Source of the DNA: Mycolicibacterium monacense
GTDB taxonomy: Bacteria > Actinomycetota > Actinomycetes > Mycobacteriales > Mycobacteriaceae
NCBI RefSeq assembly: GCF_010731575.1
Contig: NZ_AP022617.1
Span: 5,890,001 to 5,954,000, forward strand
Direction: 5' to 3'
Length of the DNA: 64,000 nucleotides
The notes below the pieces were generated by a model. The model saw only the letters and a program-made list of their open reading frames with translations, was not told the origin of the DNA and made no database searches. The position numbers and the translations under genes were made by a program. Shown piece by piece: positions 44,894-52,484 of this stretch. Positions within the stretch are counted from its first letter, which is position 1. Each line of letters starts with the position of its first letter.

Positions 44894-45021
44894 AACTCCC
44901 ACCACCCCCGGGCGAAGGACATGTAGAGCTGGATGAGGAACATCGCCAGCAGGTATCCGTAGATGACGATCTGCAGGACGATGAGGGCCCTCTTGCGCTT
45001 CTTCTCCTTCTGATCCACCAT
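44890..45021 (-). CDS. 43-residue single-span membrane peptide (small protein)
   Basis: Very small protein, too short for usual gene finders. It starts MVDQKEKKRKRA, a basic tail, then has one span (LIVLQIVIYGYLLAMFLIQL) and ends [12 protein letters not shown] strong ribosome-binding site (GGAAGGAG) lies 8 bases before ATG 45021, and its TGA overlaps the AveC1 start codon (GTGA), good evidence for translation. The positive-inside rule predicts the N-terminus in the cytoplasm. It lies between norQ and AveC1, so it may be a subunit of that membrane complex. Confidence 0.75.
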   Translation of the reverse strand: MVDQKEKKRKRALIVLQIVIYGYLLAMFLIQLYMSFARGWWEL

Positions 45022-45036
45022 CGCGGCGGCTCCTTC

Positions 45037-45840
45037 CTAGAGGGTGGTGCTCGAGTCGTCGGCATCGGCGAGGCTGGCCACGGCCACCTCGCGCAGGCCT
45101 TCGGTGATGGCGCCGTCGCTGGACAGCGGGGCGAGGATGCACGCCTCGGCGGCTTCCAGTGCGGTGGCCCCGGCGGCGATCAGCGCCGCGGCGGTGACCA
45201 GCACCCGGGTGGACGGCGGTTCGAAGTGGAACACGTCGTCGGCGGTGCGGATCGCGGTCGCGCACCGCACCAACCGGTGGGCGGTCTGTCGGTCGACACC
45301 GGTCTCGGCGACGATCACCGCGGATTCCTGTTCCGGGGGCAGGTAACGCATCGGCAGGGTGACGAACCGTTGCCGGAAGGACGGTTTGAGCTCCTTCAAC
45401 GAGCTGCGGTAGGCGGGGTTGTACGAACACACGAGCATGAACCCGTCGGGTGCCTCGACGACCTCACCGGCGCGGTCGAGGTACAGCGCACGGCGATGAT
45501 CGGTCAGCGAGTGCAGGATCGCCAGCGAATCGTGGCGTGCCTCCACGACCTCGTCGAGGTAGCAGATCGCCCCGGCCTTGACCGCCCGGGTGAGTGGTCC
45601 GTCGGTCCACACCACGTCGCCGCCGGTGACCATGAACCGGCCGACCAGATCCGAGCTGGTCAGATCGTCGTGACAGCTGATGGTGACCACCGGCCGTCCC
45701 AGCAGCGACCCCATGTGCTCGACGAGGCGGGTCTTACCGCATCCCGTCGGGCCGGTCAGCATGACGGGCAGCCGCTGGTGGAACGCCTGCTCGAAGAGCT
45801 GGACCTCGGTGCCGTTGGCGTAGTAGGTGTCTGTGGTCAT
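45037..45840 (-). CDS. NorQ/CbbQ-like MoxR-family AAA+ ATPase
   Basis: 267-residue AAA+ ATPase. Walker A is GPTGCGKTRLV (residues 30-37), Walker B is ICYLDEVVEARHDSLAI, and sensor-1 follows in GFMLVCSYNPAYRSSLKELK with the arginine finger further on. With the adjacent VWA protein it forms a NorQ/NorD-type pair. In other systems such pairs use ATP to insert metals or activate nitric-oxide reductase, CO dehydrogenase or Rubisco. None of these is encoded nearby, so the client is unknown. ATG 45840 is chosen because sequence upstream is shared with the NorD tail. A 12-codon ORF bridges from norD (45837-45872). Confidence 0.93.
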   Translation of the reverse strand: MTTDTYYANGTEVQLFEQAFHQRLPVMLTGPTGCGKTRLVEHMGSLLGRPVVTISCHDDLTSSDLVGRFMVTGGDVVWTDGPLTRAVKAGAICYLDEVVEARHDSLAILHSLTDHRRALYLDRAGEVVEAPDGFMLVCSYNPAYRSSLKELKPSFRQRFVTLPMRYLPPEQESAVIVAETGVDRQTAHRLVRCATAIRTADDVFHFEPPSTRVLVTAAALIAAGATALEAAEACILAPLSSDGAITEGLREVAVASLADADDSSTTL

Positions 45841-45872
45841 GGCTCCTCGCGCAAGCGCTCGTCGATTGTCAT
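45837..45872 (-). CDS. 11-residue bridging micro-ORF between norD-like and norQ-like genes
   Basis: ATG 45872 overlaps the norD stop (ATGA); the frame reads [11 protein letters not shown] and its TGA overlaps the norQ ATG (ATGA). The 36-base length equals that of the micro-ORFs before ctpE. It also contains GAGCGCTTGCGCGAGGAGCC, which differs by one base from the repeat unit there and supplies the GAGGAG ribosome-binding site. The peptide itself differs, so conservation is at the DNA level. Confidence 0.4.
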   Translation of the reverse strand: MTIDERLREEP

Positions 45873-47401
45873 GCGGACACCAGCTCCCGATGGACGTGGG
45901 CGAGGACGCGGGGAAGTTCTTCGACGCGCCGGATGCGTTGGGAACGCCTCGGGCCGAACACTTCCGGGAGCGGGTCGACCCGGGTGGGGCCGACGCCGAC
46001 GTAGTACATCGACACCCCGGCGTCTTCGGCCTCCTCGACCGCGTGCGCGGCATCCGCCCAGGCGTAGCGGCCCTCGTAGCCCTCGTCGGAGATCAGCCCG
46101 TCACCGATGACGATGATCAGCCGCCGCTCGGACGGCTGCACGAGCAGGCGGCTGGTGAGGTGCCGCAACGGCGCACCGAGGCGGGTGTATCCGCCGGTGG
46201 ACAGCCCGAGGCTGCCCGGTGGGACGAAACGGCGCTCCTCGAAGTCCTTGAGGCAGTTCACCTCGACGCGATACCGGGTGTTGCCGGTGAAGACGAAGAT
46301 GCCGTGGCGTTCCCGGGCTGCCGTCATCGCCCGCGACAACGCATCGGCGCAGGCCAACTCCAGCCGGAAGATCGTGCCGCCGTGGACGCCCAGCGACGAG
46401 CTGCCGTCCAGCAACAGCGCGGTGGTCACGTCGCGGCTGCCGGGGAGCAGCTCCCGAAAGATCCGGGGTTCGACGGCCTCACCCGTCCGTACGTCGATGA
46501 AGTGGTCGACGTATTGTGCGACATCGAGATCCGACCCGTCCTCCTGCCGGTTCCGGATGGTTCTGTGGGTGTGCTCCTCAAACCACCTGCGCAACTCGGG
46601 CGAGCCCGACGCGGGTTGGCGGGTTCGGCTGGCGTACTTGCGTTCCACCACCGCGACGTGATCGGGCATGAAGCTCTTCGTCCAGGCATTCCACTCCGGA
46701 TACGGGATGCCCGGCCGGTGGTCCGGGGTGATGTCGAGATCGTTGTCCTGCGGTCGGCTCGGTGGCGGCAGATTCGGATTGCGGATGCCGCCGTCACCGC
46801 CCACCGGCACGGAATGGGCACGGGGGAGCCGCTTCTGGGTGGTTGTCCACGGCAACCTGCCGAGCGTGCGCCGTAGCGTGTCGGCCAGCCCCTGCGGGTC
46901 GGTGTGAGCGCGTGGCAAGTTCCCCAGCAACGGGTCGACGGTCAGCGGTCGGCCCGTACGCGCCAGCGTCACCGCACGTTCGAGCATCTGCGCGGCGTCC
47001 AGGTCCGTCGAGGTCGCGACGAGGTCGGGCACCAACCGATGCAGTTCGCTGATCAGGCCGGGCCAGTTCGAGGCGATCCAGCGCGTCGCGACACCGGCCT
47101 CCACGAGGGTGAGCGCCAGGAGTTCGCGGGTGGTCAACTCGTTCAGACGGTAGTCGGCAAGCGCTTCCTTGGACGGTGAACATTGCAGCGCCACACCGCA
47201 TGTCAGGGTCCGGCGGGTCCAGTCACGACACGTCGGGGGGTAGGGGACCCGGATGATCTCGAGTGCGGCATCGAGGCCGAATCCACGATGCTGGCCGGTC
47301 ACCAGCTGGGCGCCCGTGCGGCGGCGTCCGCTCAGCGCCACCGCGGTCAGAGCGCAGCTGCGCTCGACCGCCATGGCGTGTGCGTCGGACAGTTCGGACA
47401 T
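45869..47401 (-). CDS. NorD/CbbO-like VWA-domain protein
   Basis: 510-residue protein. The C-terminal von Willebrand A domain carries the MIDAS motif LLLDGSSSLGV (Asp332, Ser334, Ser336), with later acidic and Thr residues in STGGYTRLGAPLRHL and IVIGDGLISDEGYEGRY. The N-terminal 320 residues are helical with a Cys-containing start, as in NorD. It pairs with the AAA+ ATPase downstream. NorD/CbbO proteins recruit the ATPase to a target enzyme, usually a metalloprotein. ATG 47401 lies 7 bases after the stop of the 35-residue peptide. A repeat-related micro-ORF bridges to norQ. Confidence 0.9.
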   Translation of the reverse strand: MSELSDAHAMAVERSCALTAVALSGRRRTGAQLVTGQHRGFGLDAALEIIRVPYPPTCRDWTRRTLTCGVALQCSPSKEALADYRLNELTTRELLALTLVEAGVATRWIASNWPGLISELHRLVPDLVATSTDLDAAQMLERAVTLARTGRPLTVDPLLGNLPRAHTDPQGLADTLRRTLGRLPWTTTQKRLPRAHSVPVGGDGGIRNPNLPPPSRPQDNDLDITPDHRPGIPYPEWNAWTKSFMPDHVAVVERKYASRTRQPASGSPELRRWFEEHTHRTIRNRQEDGSDLDVAQYVDHFIDVRTGEAVEPRIFRELLPGSRDVTTALLLDGSSSLGVHGGTIFRLELACADALSRAMTAARERHGIFVFTGNTRYRVEVNCLKDFEERRFVPPGSLGLSTGGYTRLGAPLRHLTSRLLVQPSERRLIIVIGDGLISDEGYEGRYAWADAAHAVEEAEDAGVSMYYVGVGPTRVDPLPEVFGPRRSQRIRRVEELPRVLAHVHRELVSA

Positions 47402-47408
47402 CGCGCGG

Positions 47409-47516
47409 TCAGAATGTGCCGATGTTGGAGAACATCCAGTACCAGAACCAGATGATCAAACCGGTTCCGCCCCAGGCGGCGACGTAGCGGAGGATTTCCC
47501 AGATCCACCCTGCCAT
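47409..47516 (-). CDS. 35-residue single-span membrane peptide (small protein)
   Basis: Very small protein (MAGWIWEILRYVAAWGG, then TGLIIWFWYWMFSNIGTF), almost entirely one aromatic-rich membrane span. GGAG is 9 bases before ATG 47516, and the ATG lies 1 base after the TetR2 stop (TGAgATG), so it would be translated with it. The C-terminal half resembles short subunits of membrane oxidases in composition only. It lies between TetR2 and norD and could be part of the membrane complex served by NorQ/NorD. Confidence 0.7.
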   Translation of the reverse strand: MAGWIWEILRYVAAWGGTGLIIWFWYWMFSNIGTF

Positions 47517-47517
47517 C

Positions 47518-48126
47518 TCAATTCTCCTTGTTCGTCAGGCCACGAAGGGCGGTGGTCACCAATTTGGCCAGCATCGTGTCGCGGGCCTCGCCGTGCTCGG
47601 TGGTGGTCAGCGCCCCGTAGAGCCCCAGCAGGAAGAACGTCGAACTGTAGAAGGCGTCGACCTCCGGGTGGACCTCGCCGTCGCCGCTGGCACGCTCGAT
47701 CGCGCGAACCAGCGACACGATCACCGGATGGTCGGTCCACTCATCCCTGGTCGGCCGCGTGGGTGAGAAGTGCAGCGCGAGCAGCTCTTTGAACAGTCGC
47801 GGACCGAACCGCTGCTCGAGGGCGCTGACCAGTCCGACCAGGTGAGTCAATGCGGTCGCCAGATCGTGGGCGCCACCGAGGAAGCGGGTGAAATCGGCTG
47901 CCATCCGTGCCTCTTCGCGGCGCTCCAGTTCCAGCAGGACGTGCTCCTTGCTGGGAAAGTGGAAGAAGAATGTGCCGTGCGCCACGCCCGCTGCGGCCAC
48001 GATCGCGCCGACGTCGGCTCCGGCCATGCCCGACGACGTGAACTCGGCGATCGCCGCGCCGAGTATCCGTTCACGTGTCTGCCGGCTGCGCAGTTGGCGC
48101 GCCGACCGTTTGACCGGAGGCGTCAT
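47518..48126 (-). CDS. TetR-family regulator (TetR2)
   Basis: 202-residue regulator with an HTH (RQTRERILGAAIAEFTSSGM, then DVGAIVAAAGVAHGTFFFHF and PSKEHVLLEL). It is a close paralogue of TetR1. ATG 48126 was chosen since the upstream in-frame extension (to 48180) overlaps the promoter and a TGACTG/CAGTCA palindrome. AAGGG lies upstream. The gene follows AveC2 by 57 bases in the same orientation but has its own probable promoter (TTGACT and TATACC). It is the best candidate to bind the TGACT/AGTCA sites in this region. Confidence 0.92.
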   Translation of the reverse strand: MTPPVKRSARQLRSRQTRERILGAAIAEFTSSGMAGADVGAIVAAAGVAHGTFFFHFPSKEHVLLELERREEARMAADFTRFLGGAHDLATALTHLVGLVSALEQRFGPRLFKELLALHFSPTRPTRDEWTDHPVIVSLVRAIERASGDGEVHPEVDAFYSSTFFLLGLYGALTTTEHGEARDTMLAKLVTTALRGLTNKEN

Positions 48127-48137
48127 GGTCTGCCCTT

Positions 48138-48163
48138 GGTATACCTCTGACTGATTCCAGTCA
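48138..48163 (-). promoter_or_regulatory. TetR2 promoter with TGACTG-N4-CAGTCA palindrome
   Basis: Perfect 6-base arms TGACTG (48148-48153) and CAGTCA (48158-48163), spacer 4 bases. A -35-like TTGACT overlaps it, and a -10-like TATACC (complement of 48138-48143) follows at 15 bases. The site is 22 bases from the TetR2 start, the usual place for autoregulation. Confidence 0.5.
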
Positions 48164-48182
48164 ATGAGTGGAGTCATCATGG

Positions 48183-48914
48183 TCAGTCGGAGAAGATCTC
48201 ACGGTTGACCGAGTGCAGATACGGGATGGCCAGGAACGGCGTGATGTAGAAGATGTCGTAGAGCCACCAGCCGACCACGGGGAAGATCACCCCGGCGAAG
48301 CGCACGTCGGCGAACATCGTCATGTTGAACACGTAGACGCACCAGATCAGCACGCCCATCCAGCAGGTGACGATCATCCACTGGTGGCCCCAGCGCTTCA
48401 TCTGCAGGAACCCGATCGCGGCAGCGATTCGCATGGTGAAGACGGTCAGGATCATGCCGACTTCCATCGCCTTCTCGCCGGGGCCGGCGGCACCGCCGAG
48501 CCACAGTTCGTTGTAATGCCAGAAGTAGCCGGCATCGAACATCGCGCCCCAGCCGTTCAACAGGATTCGGGCCAGAATGGTGTGGTTGGCGACCAGATCC
48601 AGTGCCCATCCGACGGTGTTGATCGCAGCATCGATGATGACGAGGTAGCCCAGCAGGGTCACCAGCATCGGACGCACGCTCAGGCCGTCGCGCTGGGCCT
48701 TGCGTAGGAGCCAGACGCCGCGCAGGAACAACGGCAGGCCGAAGATTCCGAGTGCGGCGGTACCGATGAGCAGGCCGCCGGAGATCAGCCACTTGTCGGC
48801 CTGGCGTTGGGCGCGCTGGGAGGCGGCCATGTGTTCATCGAGCCCGCTCGCTGACATCGGAGGTGAGGCGATCTTCGCGGCCCTGCCGCTCGAACCGGTC
48901 ATCCGCAGGTTCAT
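48183..48914 (-). CDS. AveC-like integral membrane protein 2
   Basis: 243-residue membrane protein, paralogue of AveC1. The blocks [40 protein letters not shown] and [20 protein letters not shown] are shared; the N-terminal 35 residues differ. About six or seven spans are predicted. The start ATG 48914 is 2 bases after the expected transcription start, so the message is probably near-leaderless. It is the first gene of the minus-strand array and diverges from the SDR gene. Family assignment (spirocyclase AveC-like) is from memory; function is unproven. Confidence 0.85.
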   Translation of the reverse strand: MNLRMTGSSGRAAKIASPPMSASGLDEHMAASQRAQRQADKWLISGGLLIGTAALGIFGLPLFLRGVWLLRKAQRDGLSVRPMLVTLLGYLVIIDAAINTVGWALDLVANHTILARILLNGWGAMFDAGYFWHYNELWLGGAAGPGEKAMEVGMILTVFTMRIAAAIGFLQMKRWGHQWMIVTCWMGVLIWCVYVFNMTMFADVRFAGVIFPVVGWWLYDIFYITPFLAIPYLHSVNREIFSD

Positions 48915-48918
48915 GTCC

Positions 48919-48950
48919 GCTGACTATAGTCAGCAATGCAAGCCCGTCAA
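48919..48950 (-). promoter_or_regulatory. AveC2 promoter with GCTGACTATAGTCAGC palindrome over the -10
   Basis: TTGACG (complement of 48945-48950) and TATAGT (complement of 48923-48928) are separated by 16 bases. The perfect 16-base palindrome at 48919-48934 covers the -10. Expected start is about 2 bases before ATG 48914. A repressor bound there would block polymerase. TetR2 is the likely binder. Confidence 0.6.
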
Positions 48951-49128
48951 TCGGTTGTTGGATGTTCGGCCGTCGAGCGGTCACGTGGAGTGCGGTTTGT
49001 ATTAAGCGTGCTTCGGTGGCGAGCGCGCTGAGAGCCGGCGCGTCTCACTTGGCTCTTTGTGGGATTTCGTTGACTTGAGTCAGGGTGAGCCGTTTAGATG
49101 AGGACTGTTCCCGACGGGGAGGATCGCC
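48935..49128. other. Divergent intergenic region between AveC2 and SDR
   Basis: 194 bases holding two divergent promoters, each with a TGACT-N2-AGTCA palindrome (48921-48932 and 49071-49082). The middle contains no reading frame of note and no recognised RNA element. Confidence 0.6.
49070..49099 (+). promoter_or_regulatory. SDR promoter with TGACT-TG-AGTCA operator over the -35
   Basis: TTGACT (49070-49075) with a TTAGAT-like -10 (49094-49099) at 18 bases. The palindrome TGACTTGAGTCA (49071-49082) overlaps the -35, with 5-base arms around TG. It is the same half-site as in the AveC2 promoter with the same 2-base spacing. The GGGGAGGA ribosome-binding site precedes ATG 49129. Confidence 0.5.
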
Positions 49129-49917
49129 ATGGCGCTGGAGCAGTTCGATCTCACCGGGCAGGTCGCGATCGTGACCGGAGCGGGCAAGGGAGTCGGTCAG
49201 GGCATCGCGCAGGTGCTGGCGGAGGCGGGCGCTGCGGTCGTCGGTACTGCGCGCACAGAGTCTGATATCGCCGCGACGATTTCGGGAATCGAGCGGGCAG
49301 GCGGCAAGGGTGTCGCGGTTGTCGCCGATGCCATGAGCCGACCGGACGGGGAGCGAGTGGTGGCGGCGGCCATGGAGAACTTCGGCCGTGTCGACATCCT
49401 GGTCAACAATGTCGGGGGCTCGACGTACGCGCGGTTCCTCGACATCACCGACGAGGATTTCCGGCACACTTTCGACTGGTGTGTGACGTCGGCCTTCATC
49501 ATGAGCCAGCTGACCGCGCGGCACATGAACGAGGCGGGACGCGGATCGATCATCAACATCTCATCCGGGTCGGCCCGGTTCGGCATCCGGGCGCTGGCCG
49601 CCTACTGCACCGCCAAGGGCGGACTCGAAGCGCTCACGCGCGCGATGGCGCAGGAGTTGGCGCCCAAGATCCGGGTGAACGCCATCGCGCTGGGATCCTT
49701 TGCGACCGAGGGCCTGCAGGGCAGTCTGGACATGATGCCGGGCTCGCTGGAGAAGATGAACGCGGCGACGCCGCTACGCCGCCTCGGCGACGTCGCCGAT
49801 CTCGGCCGGCTCTGTGTCTACCTGTCCACCCGCGACTGTTACGCCACGAACGCGATCTTCCACGTGGACGGCGGCATCGAGTCCAACAACTCGCCCCTGC
49901 CCATCCCCGACTACTGA
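49129..49917 (+). CDS. Short-chain dehydrogenase/reductase
   Basis: 262-residue classical SDR. The cofactor motif is GAGKGVGQG in VAIVTGAGKGVGQGIAQV, NNVG lies in ILVNNVGGST, the Ser/Tyr/Lys set is INISSGSARFGI then YCTAKGG, and the tail carries the usual HVDGGIE. NADH or NADPH preference is not clear. It oxidises or reduces an alcohol/ketone. It starts the plus-strand unit and is followed 19 bases later by a DapB-like oxidoreductase. Its promoter carries a TGACT/AGTCA operator. Confidence 0.93.
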   Translation: MALEQFDLTGQVAIVTGAGKGVGQGIAQVLAEAGAAVVGTARTESDIAATISGIERAGGKGVAVVADAMSRPDGERVVAAAMENFGRVDILVNNVGGSTYARFLDITDEDFRHTFDWCVTSAFIMSQLTARHMNEAGRGSIINISSGSARFGIRALAAYCTAKGGLEALTRAMAQELAPKIRVNAIALGSFATEGLQGSLDMMPGSLEKMNAATPLRRLGDVADLGRLCVYLSTRDCYATNAIFHVDGGIESNNSPLPIPDY

Positions 49918-49936
49918 GCAGGAACGGAGCGCGGCA

Positions 49937-51010
49937 ATGCGCAGAGTGGTCCAGTTCTCCACCGGTAACGTCGGCAGGCATTCACTGGCCGCCGTCATCG
50001 GAAGACCCGATCTGAAGCTGGTCGGTGTGCACGCGTCCGGCCCGGACAAGATCGGACGCGACGCAGCCGAGCTGTGTGGACTCGACGAACCCACCGGCGT
50101 GGTCGCCACCGGCGACATCGACGCGCTGATCGCGCTGAGCCCGGACTGCGTGGTCTACACCGCTCTGGGCGAGACCCGACCGATGGAGGCCATCGAGGAG
50201 ATGTCGCGGTTCCTGTCGGCGGGGATCAACGTCGTCGGAACGTCGATGGTGTGGTTGGTGACTCCGCGGCAGGCCGACGACTGGCTGCGGGTACCGCTGG
50301 AGCAGGCCTGCGCGGCGGGCGACTCCTCGCTGTTCGTCAACGGGATCGACCCCGGCTACTCGGGGGACACGGCGGTGCACGCCGCGCTCAGTCTGGTCAC
50401 ACGTGCCGAGTCGGTGACGGTCCAGGAGATCTTCGACTACGGCAACTACGACGATTACGAATACACCGGCACCGCCATGGGTTTCGGCACCACGCCGCAG
50501 GACGATACGCCGATGGCGTTCCAGCCCGGTGTCATCACGTCGATGTTCGGCGGTCTGGTGCGCAATCTCGCCGGCCACCTGGCGGTGGAACTCGACGAGG
50601 TTCGGCAGCGCTACGAACCGTGGTACACCGACCAGCGCATCGAGTGCACGATGATGACCGTCGAGCCGGGGCAACTGGCCGCGATCCGGTTCGCGGTGGA
50701 GGGAGTGCGCGACGGGGTCCCGGTGATCACGGTGGAGCACACCACCCGGCTCACGCCCGCGGCGGCGCCGGAGTGGGAGTACCCGCCCGACGGCCAGTCC
50801 GGTGTGCACAAGGTCATCGTGGAGGGTGAACCGCGTATCGAGGTGAGCACCCATCTGTCGCATCCGGCGCTCGATGTGACCGACGCCGGCTGCCTGGCCA
50901 CCGCCGCGCGGGCGGTCAACGCGATCGACTGGGTGTGCCGGGCGCCGTCGGGTCTACTCGCGATCGAGGACGTTCCGCCGACGGAGCTGATCCGCGGACT
51001 CATGTGGTGA
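49937..51010 (+). CDS. DapB-like NAD(P)-dependent oxidoreductase 2
   Basis: 357-residue homologue of the product at 42643-43734. The dinucleotide motif is MRRVVQFSTGNVGRHSLAAV and the substrate region GIDPGYSGDTAVHAALSLV. ATG 49937 follows AGGAACGGAG. It forms a two-gene unit with the SDR upstream and its last 11 bases overlap the convergent acyl-CoA ligase gene. The pair of DapB-like proteins on both sides of the NorQ/NorD array suggests that they act on the same substrate or its stereoisomers. Reaction unknown. Confidence 0.87.
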   Translation: MRRVVQFSTGNVGRHSLAAVIGRPDLKLVGVHASGPDKIGRDAAELCGLDEPTGVVATGDIDALIALSPDCVVYTALGETRPMEAIEEMSRFLSAGINVVGTSMVWLVTPRQADDWLRVPLEQACAAGDSSLFVNGIDPGYSGDTAVHAALSLVTRAESVTVQEIFDYGNYDDYEYTGTAMGFGTTPQDDTPMAFQPGVITSMFGGLVRNLAGHLAVELDEVRQRYEPWYTDQRIECTMMTVEPGQLAAIRFAVEGVRDGVPVITVEHTTRLTPAAAPEWEYPPDGQSGVHKVIVEGEPRIEVSTHLSHPALDVTDAGCLATAARAVNAIDWVCRAPSGLLAIEDVPPTELIRGLMW

Positions 51011-52484
51011 GCCGCGCCCGCAGCTCCCGCTTGAGAACCTTGCCGTAGCTGTTCTTCGGCAGTTCGTCGATGAACTCGTAGCGTTTGGGTCGTTTGAACC
51101 GGGCGATGCGTTCCAGCAGATGCGCATCGAGGTCGGTGGGGGACACCCGGCCGACGATGAAGGCGACGACGATCTCGCCCCACTCCTCGTCCGGCGCCCC
51201 CACCACCCCGGCCTCGACCACCGCCGGGTGTTCCAGAAGGATCTCTTCGACCTCGCGCGGATAGATGTTGCTGCCGCCGCTGATCACCACGTCTTTGGAC
51301 CGGTCGCGCAGCGTCAGGTACCCGTCGGCGTCGAACGACCCCATGTCCCCGGTACGCAACCAGCCGTCCTGCAGGGTGGCCGCGGTGGCCGCCGGGTTGT
51401 TCCAGTAACCGGACATGACCACGTCGCCTCGGCACACGATCTCGCCGATCTCACCGATGCCGGCGGGTCGGTCGTCCTCGCCGAGCACCGCCACGTCGAC
51501 ACCGGAGCGGGCGTACCCGACCGATCCGAGCACCGCGTCGGAGGCCGGAACACCGGCGGCGAGGTGGTCGGACCGCCGCAGCCCCGTGATCGTCATCGGC
51601 GCCTCGCCCTGCCCGTAGAGCTGCACGAAGATCGGGCCGAAGGCCGCCAGCGCCTTCTTGAGACTGTCGACGTACATCGGGCCGCCGCCGTAGACGATCG
51701 TGTTCAGGTTGGCCGGTTTGGCCCGTCCGGTCGCCACCAGTCGGGCCACCATCGTCGGCGCCAGGAACGCACTGCAACCGGGGTGGTGTTCGCAGAGGTC
51801 GAGGAACTCCGCCGGCTCGAACGCACCCGAGGCCGGCACCACCTGCCGCGCGCCGCGGGCCACATACGGAGGCACGTACAGTCCCGAGCCGTGCGACATG
51901 GGCGCGCCGTGGACCAGGCTGCAGTTCTCGTCGGGGGAGTCGAAGTCGGCCAGATGCGACACCGTCATCGCCATCAGGTTGCGGTGCGACAGCATCGCTC
52001 CCTTGGAGCGGCCCGTGGTGCCGCTGGTGTAGAACAGCCACGCCAGTGACGCCGGGTCGGTCGTGCGTGGTGGGTCGACAGGTGAGGCAGCGCAGCGGTT
52101 TTCGTATTCGGCGCCGCCGATCACCTCGACCGGTACGTCGACGAGCTGTGTCAGCTCCGCGCCGATCTTCGGGGACGTGAAGATCCGGGAGACCCCGGCG
52201 TCGGCGACGATCTGCTCCATCTCCCGCGGATGCAACTTGTAGTTGACCGGCACGATCACGGCTTCGGCCGCCCAGATGCCGAACATCAACTCGACGATCT
52301 CGGGTGCGTTCTCGCTGGCCACCGCGATCCGGGCACCGGGCCCGAACCCGGTGAACGACCCCGCCAACCGCAGCGCCCGCTCCCGCAGCGACGACCACGT
52401 GTGCACTTGGCGCTCACCGTGATACACCGCGCCGCGGTCGGCGTGGCGCGCCGCGGTCTGGTCGAGCAGTGCGAACAGGTTCAC
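51000..52484 (-). CDS. Acyl-CoA synthetase (FadD-type)
   Basis: 494-residue AMP-forming ligase. Motifs: A3 FYTSGTTGRSKGAMLSH, A5 LYGQGEAPMTITGL, hinge DGYLTLRDRSKDVVISGGSN, and the catalytic Lys in PKNSYGKVLKRELR. It activates a carboxylic acid to its CoA thioester. GTG 52484 overlaps the SDR stop (GTGA). It is the last gene of a minus-strand operon running from the SMP-30-like gene, and converges with the DapB-like gene with an 11-base overlap. Substrate unknown. Confidence 0.92.
   Translation of the reverse strand: MNLFALLDQTAARHADRGAVYHGERQVHTWSSLRERALRLAGSFTGFGPGARIAVASENAPEIVELMFGIWAAEAVIVPVNYKLHPREMEQIVADAGVSRIFTSPKIGAELTQLVDVPVEVIGGAEYENRCAASPVDPPRTTDPASLAWLFYTSGTTGRSKGAMLSHRNLMAMTVSHLADFDSPDENCSLVHGAPMSHGSGLYVPPYVARGARQVVPASGAFEPAEFLDLCEHHPGCSAFLAPTMVARLVATGRAKPANLNTIVYGGGPMYVDSLKKALAAFGPIFVQLYGQGEAPMTITGLRRSDHLAAGVPASDAVLGSVGYARSGVDVAVLGEDDRPAGIGEIGEIVCRGDVVMSGYWNNPAATAATLQDGWLRTGDMGSFDADGYLTLRDRSKDVVISGGSNIYPREVEEILLEHPAVVEAGVVGAPDEEWGEIVVAFIVGRVSPTDLDAHLLERIARFKRPKRYEFIDELPKNSYGKVLKRELRARLTT

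Noticed and set aside
45037..47401. NorQ/NorD pair considered as part of a nitric-oxide reductase operon
   Set aside because: No NorB/NorC-like heme subunits occur in the window; neighbouring membrane proteins lack their heme-ligand pattern.
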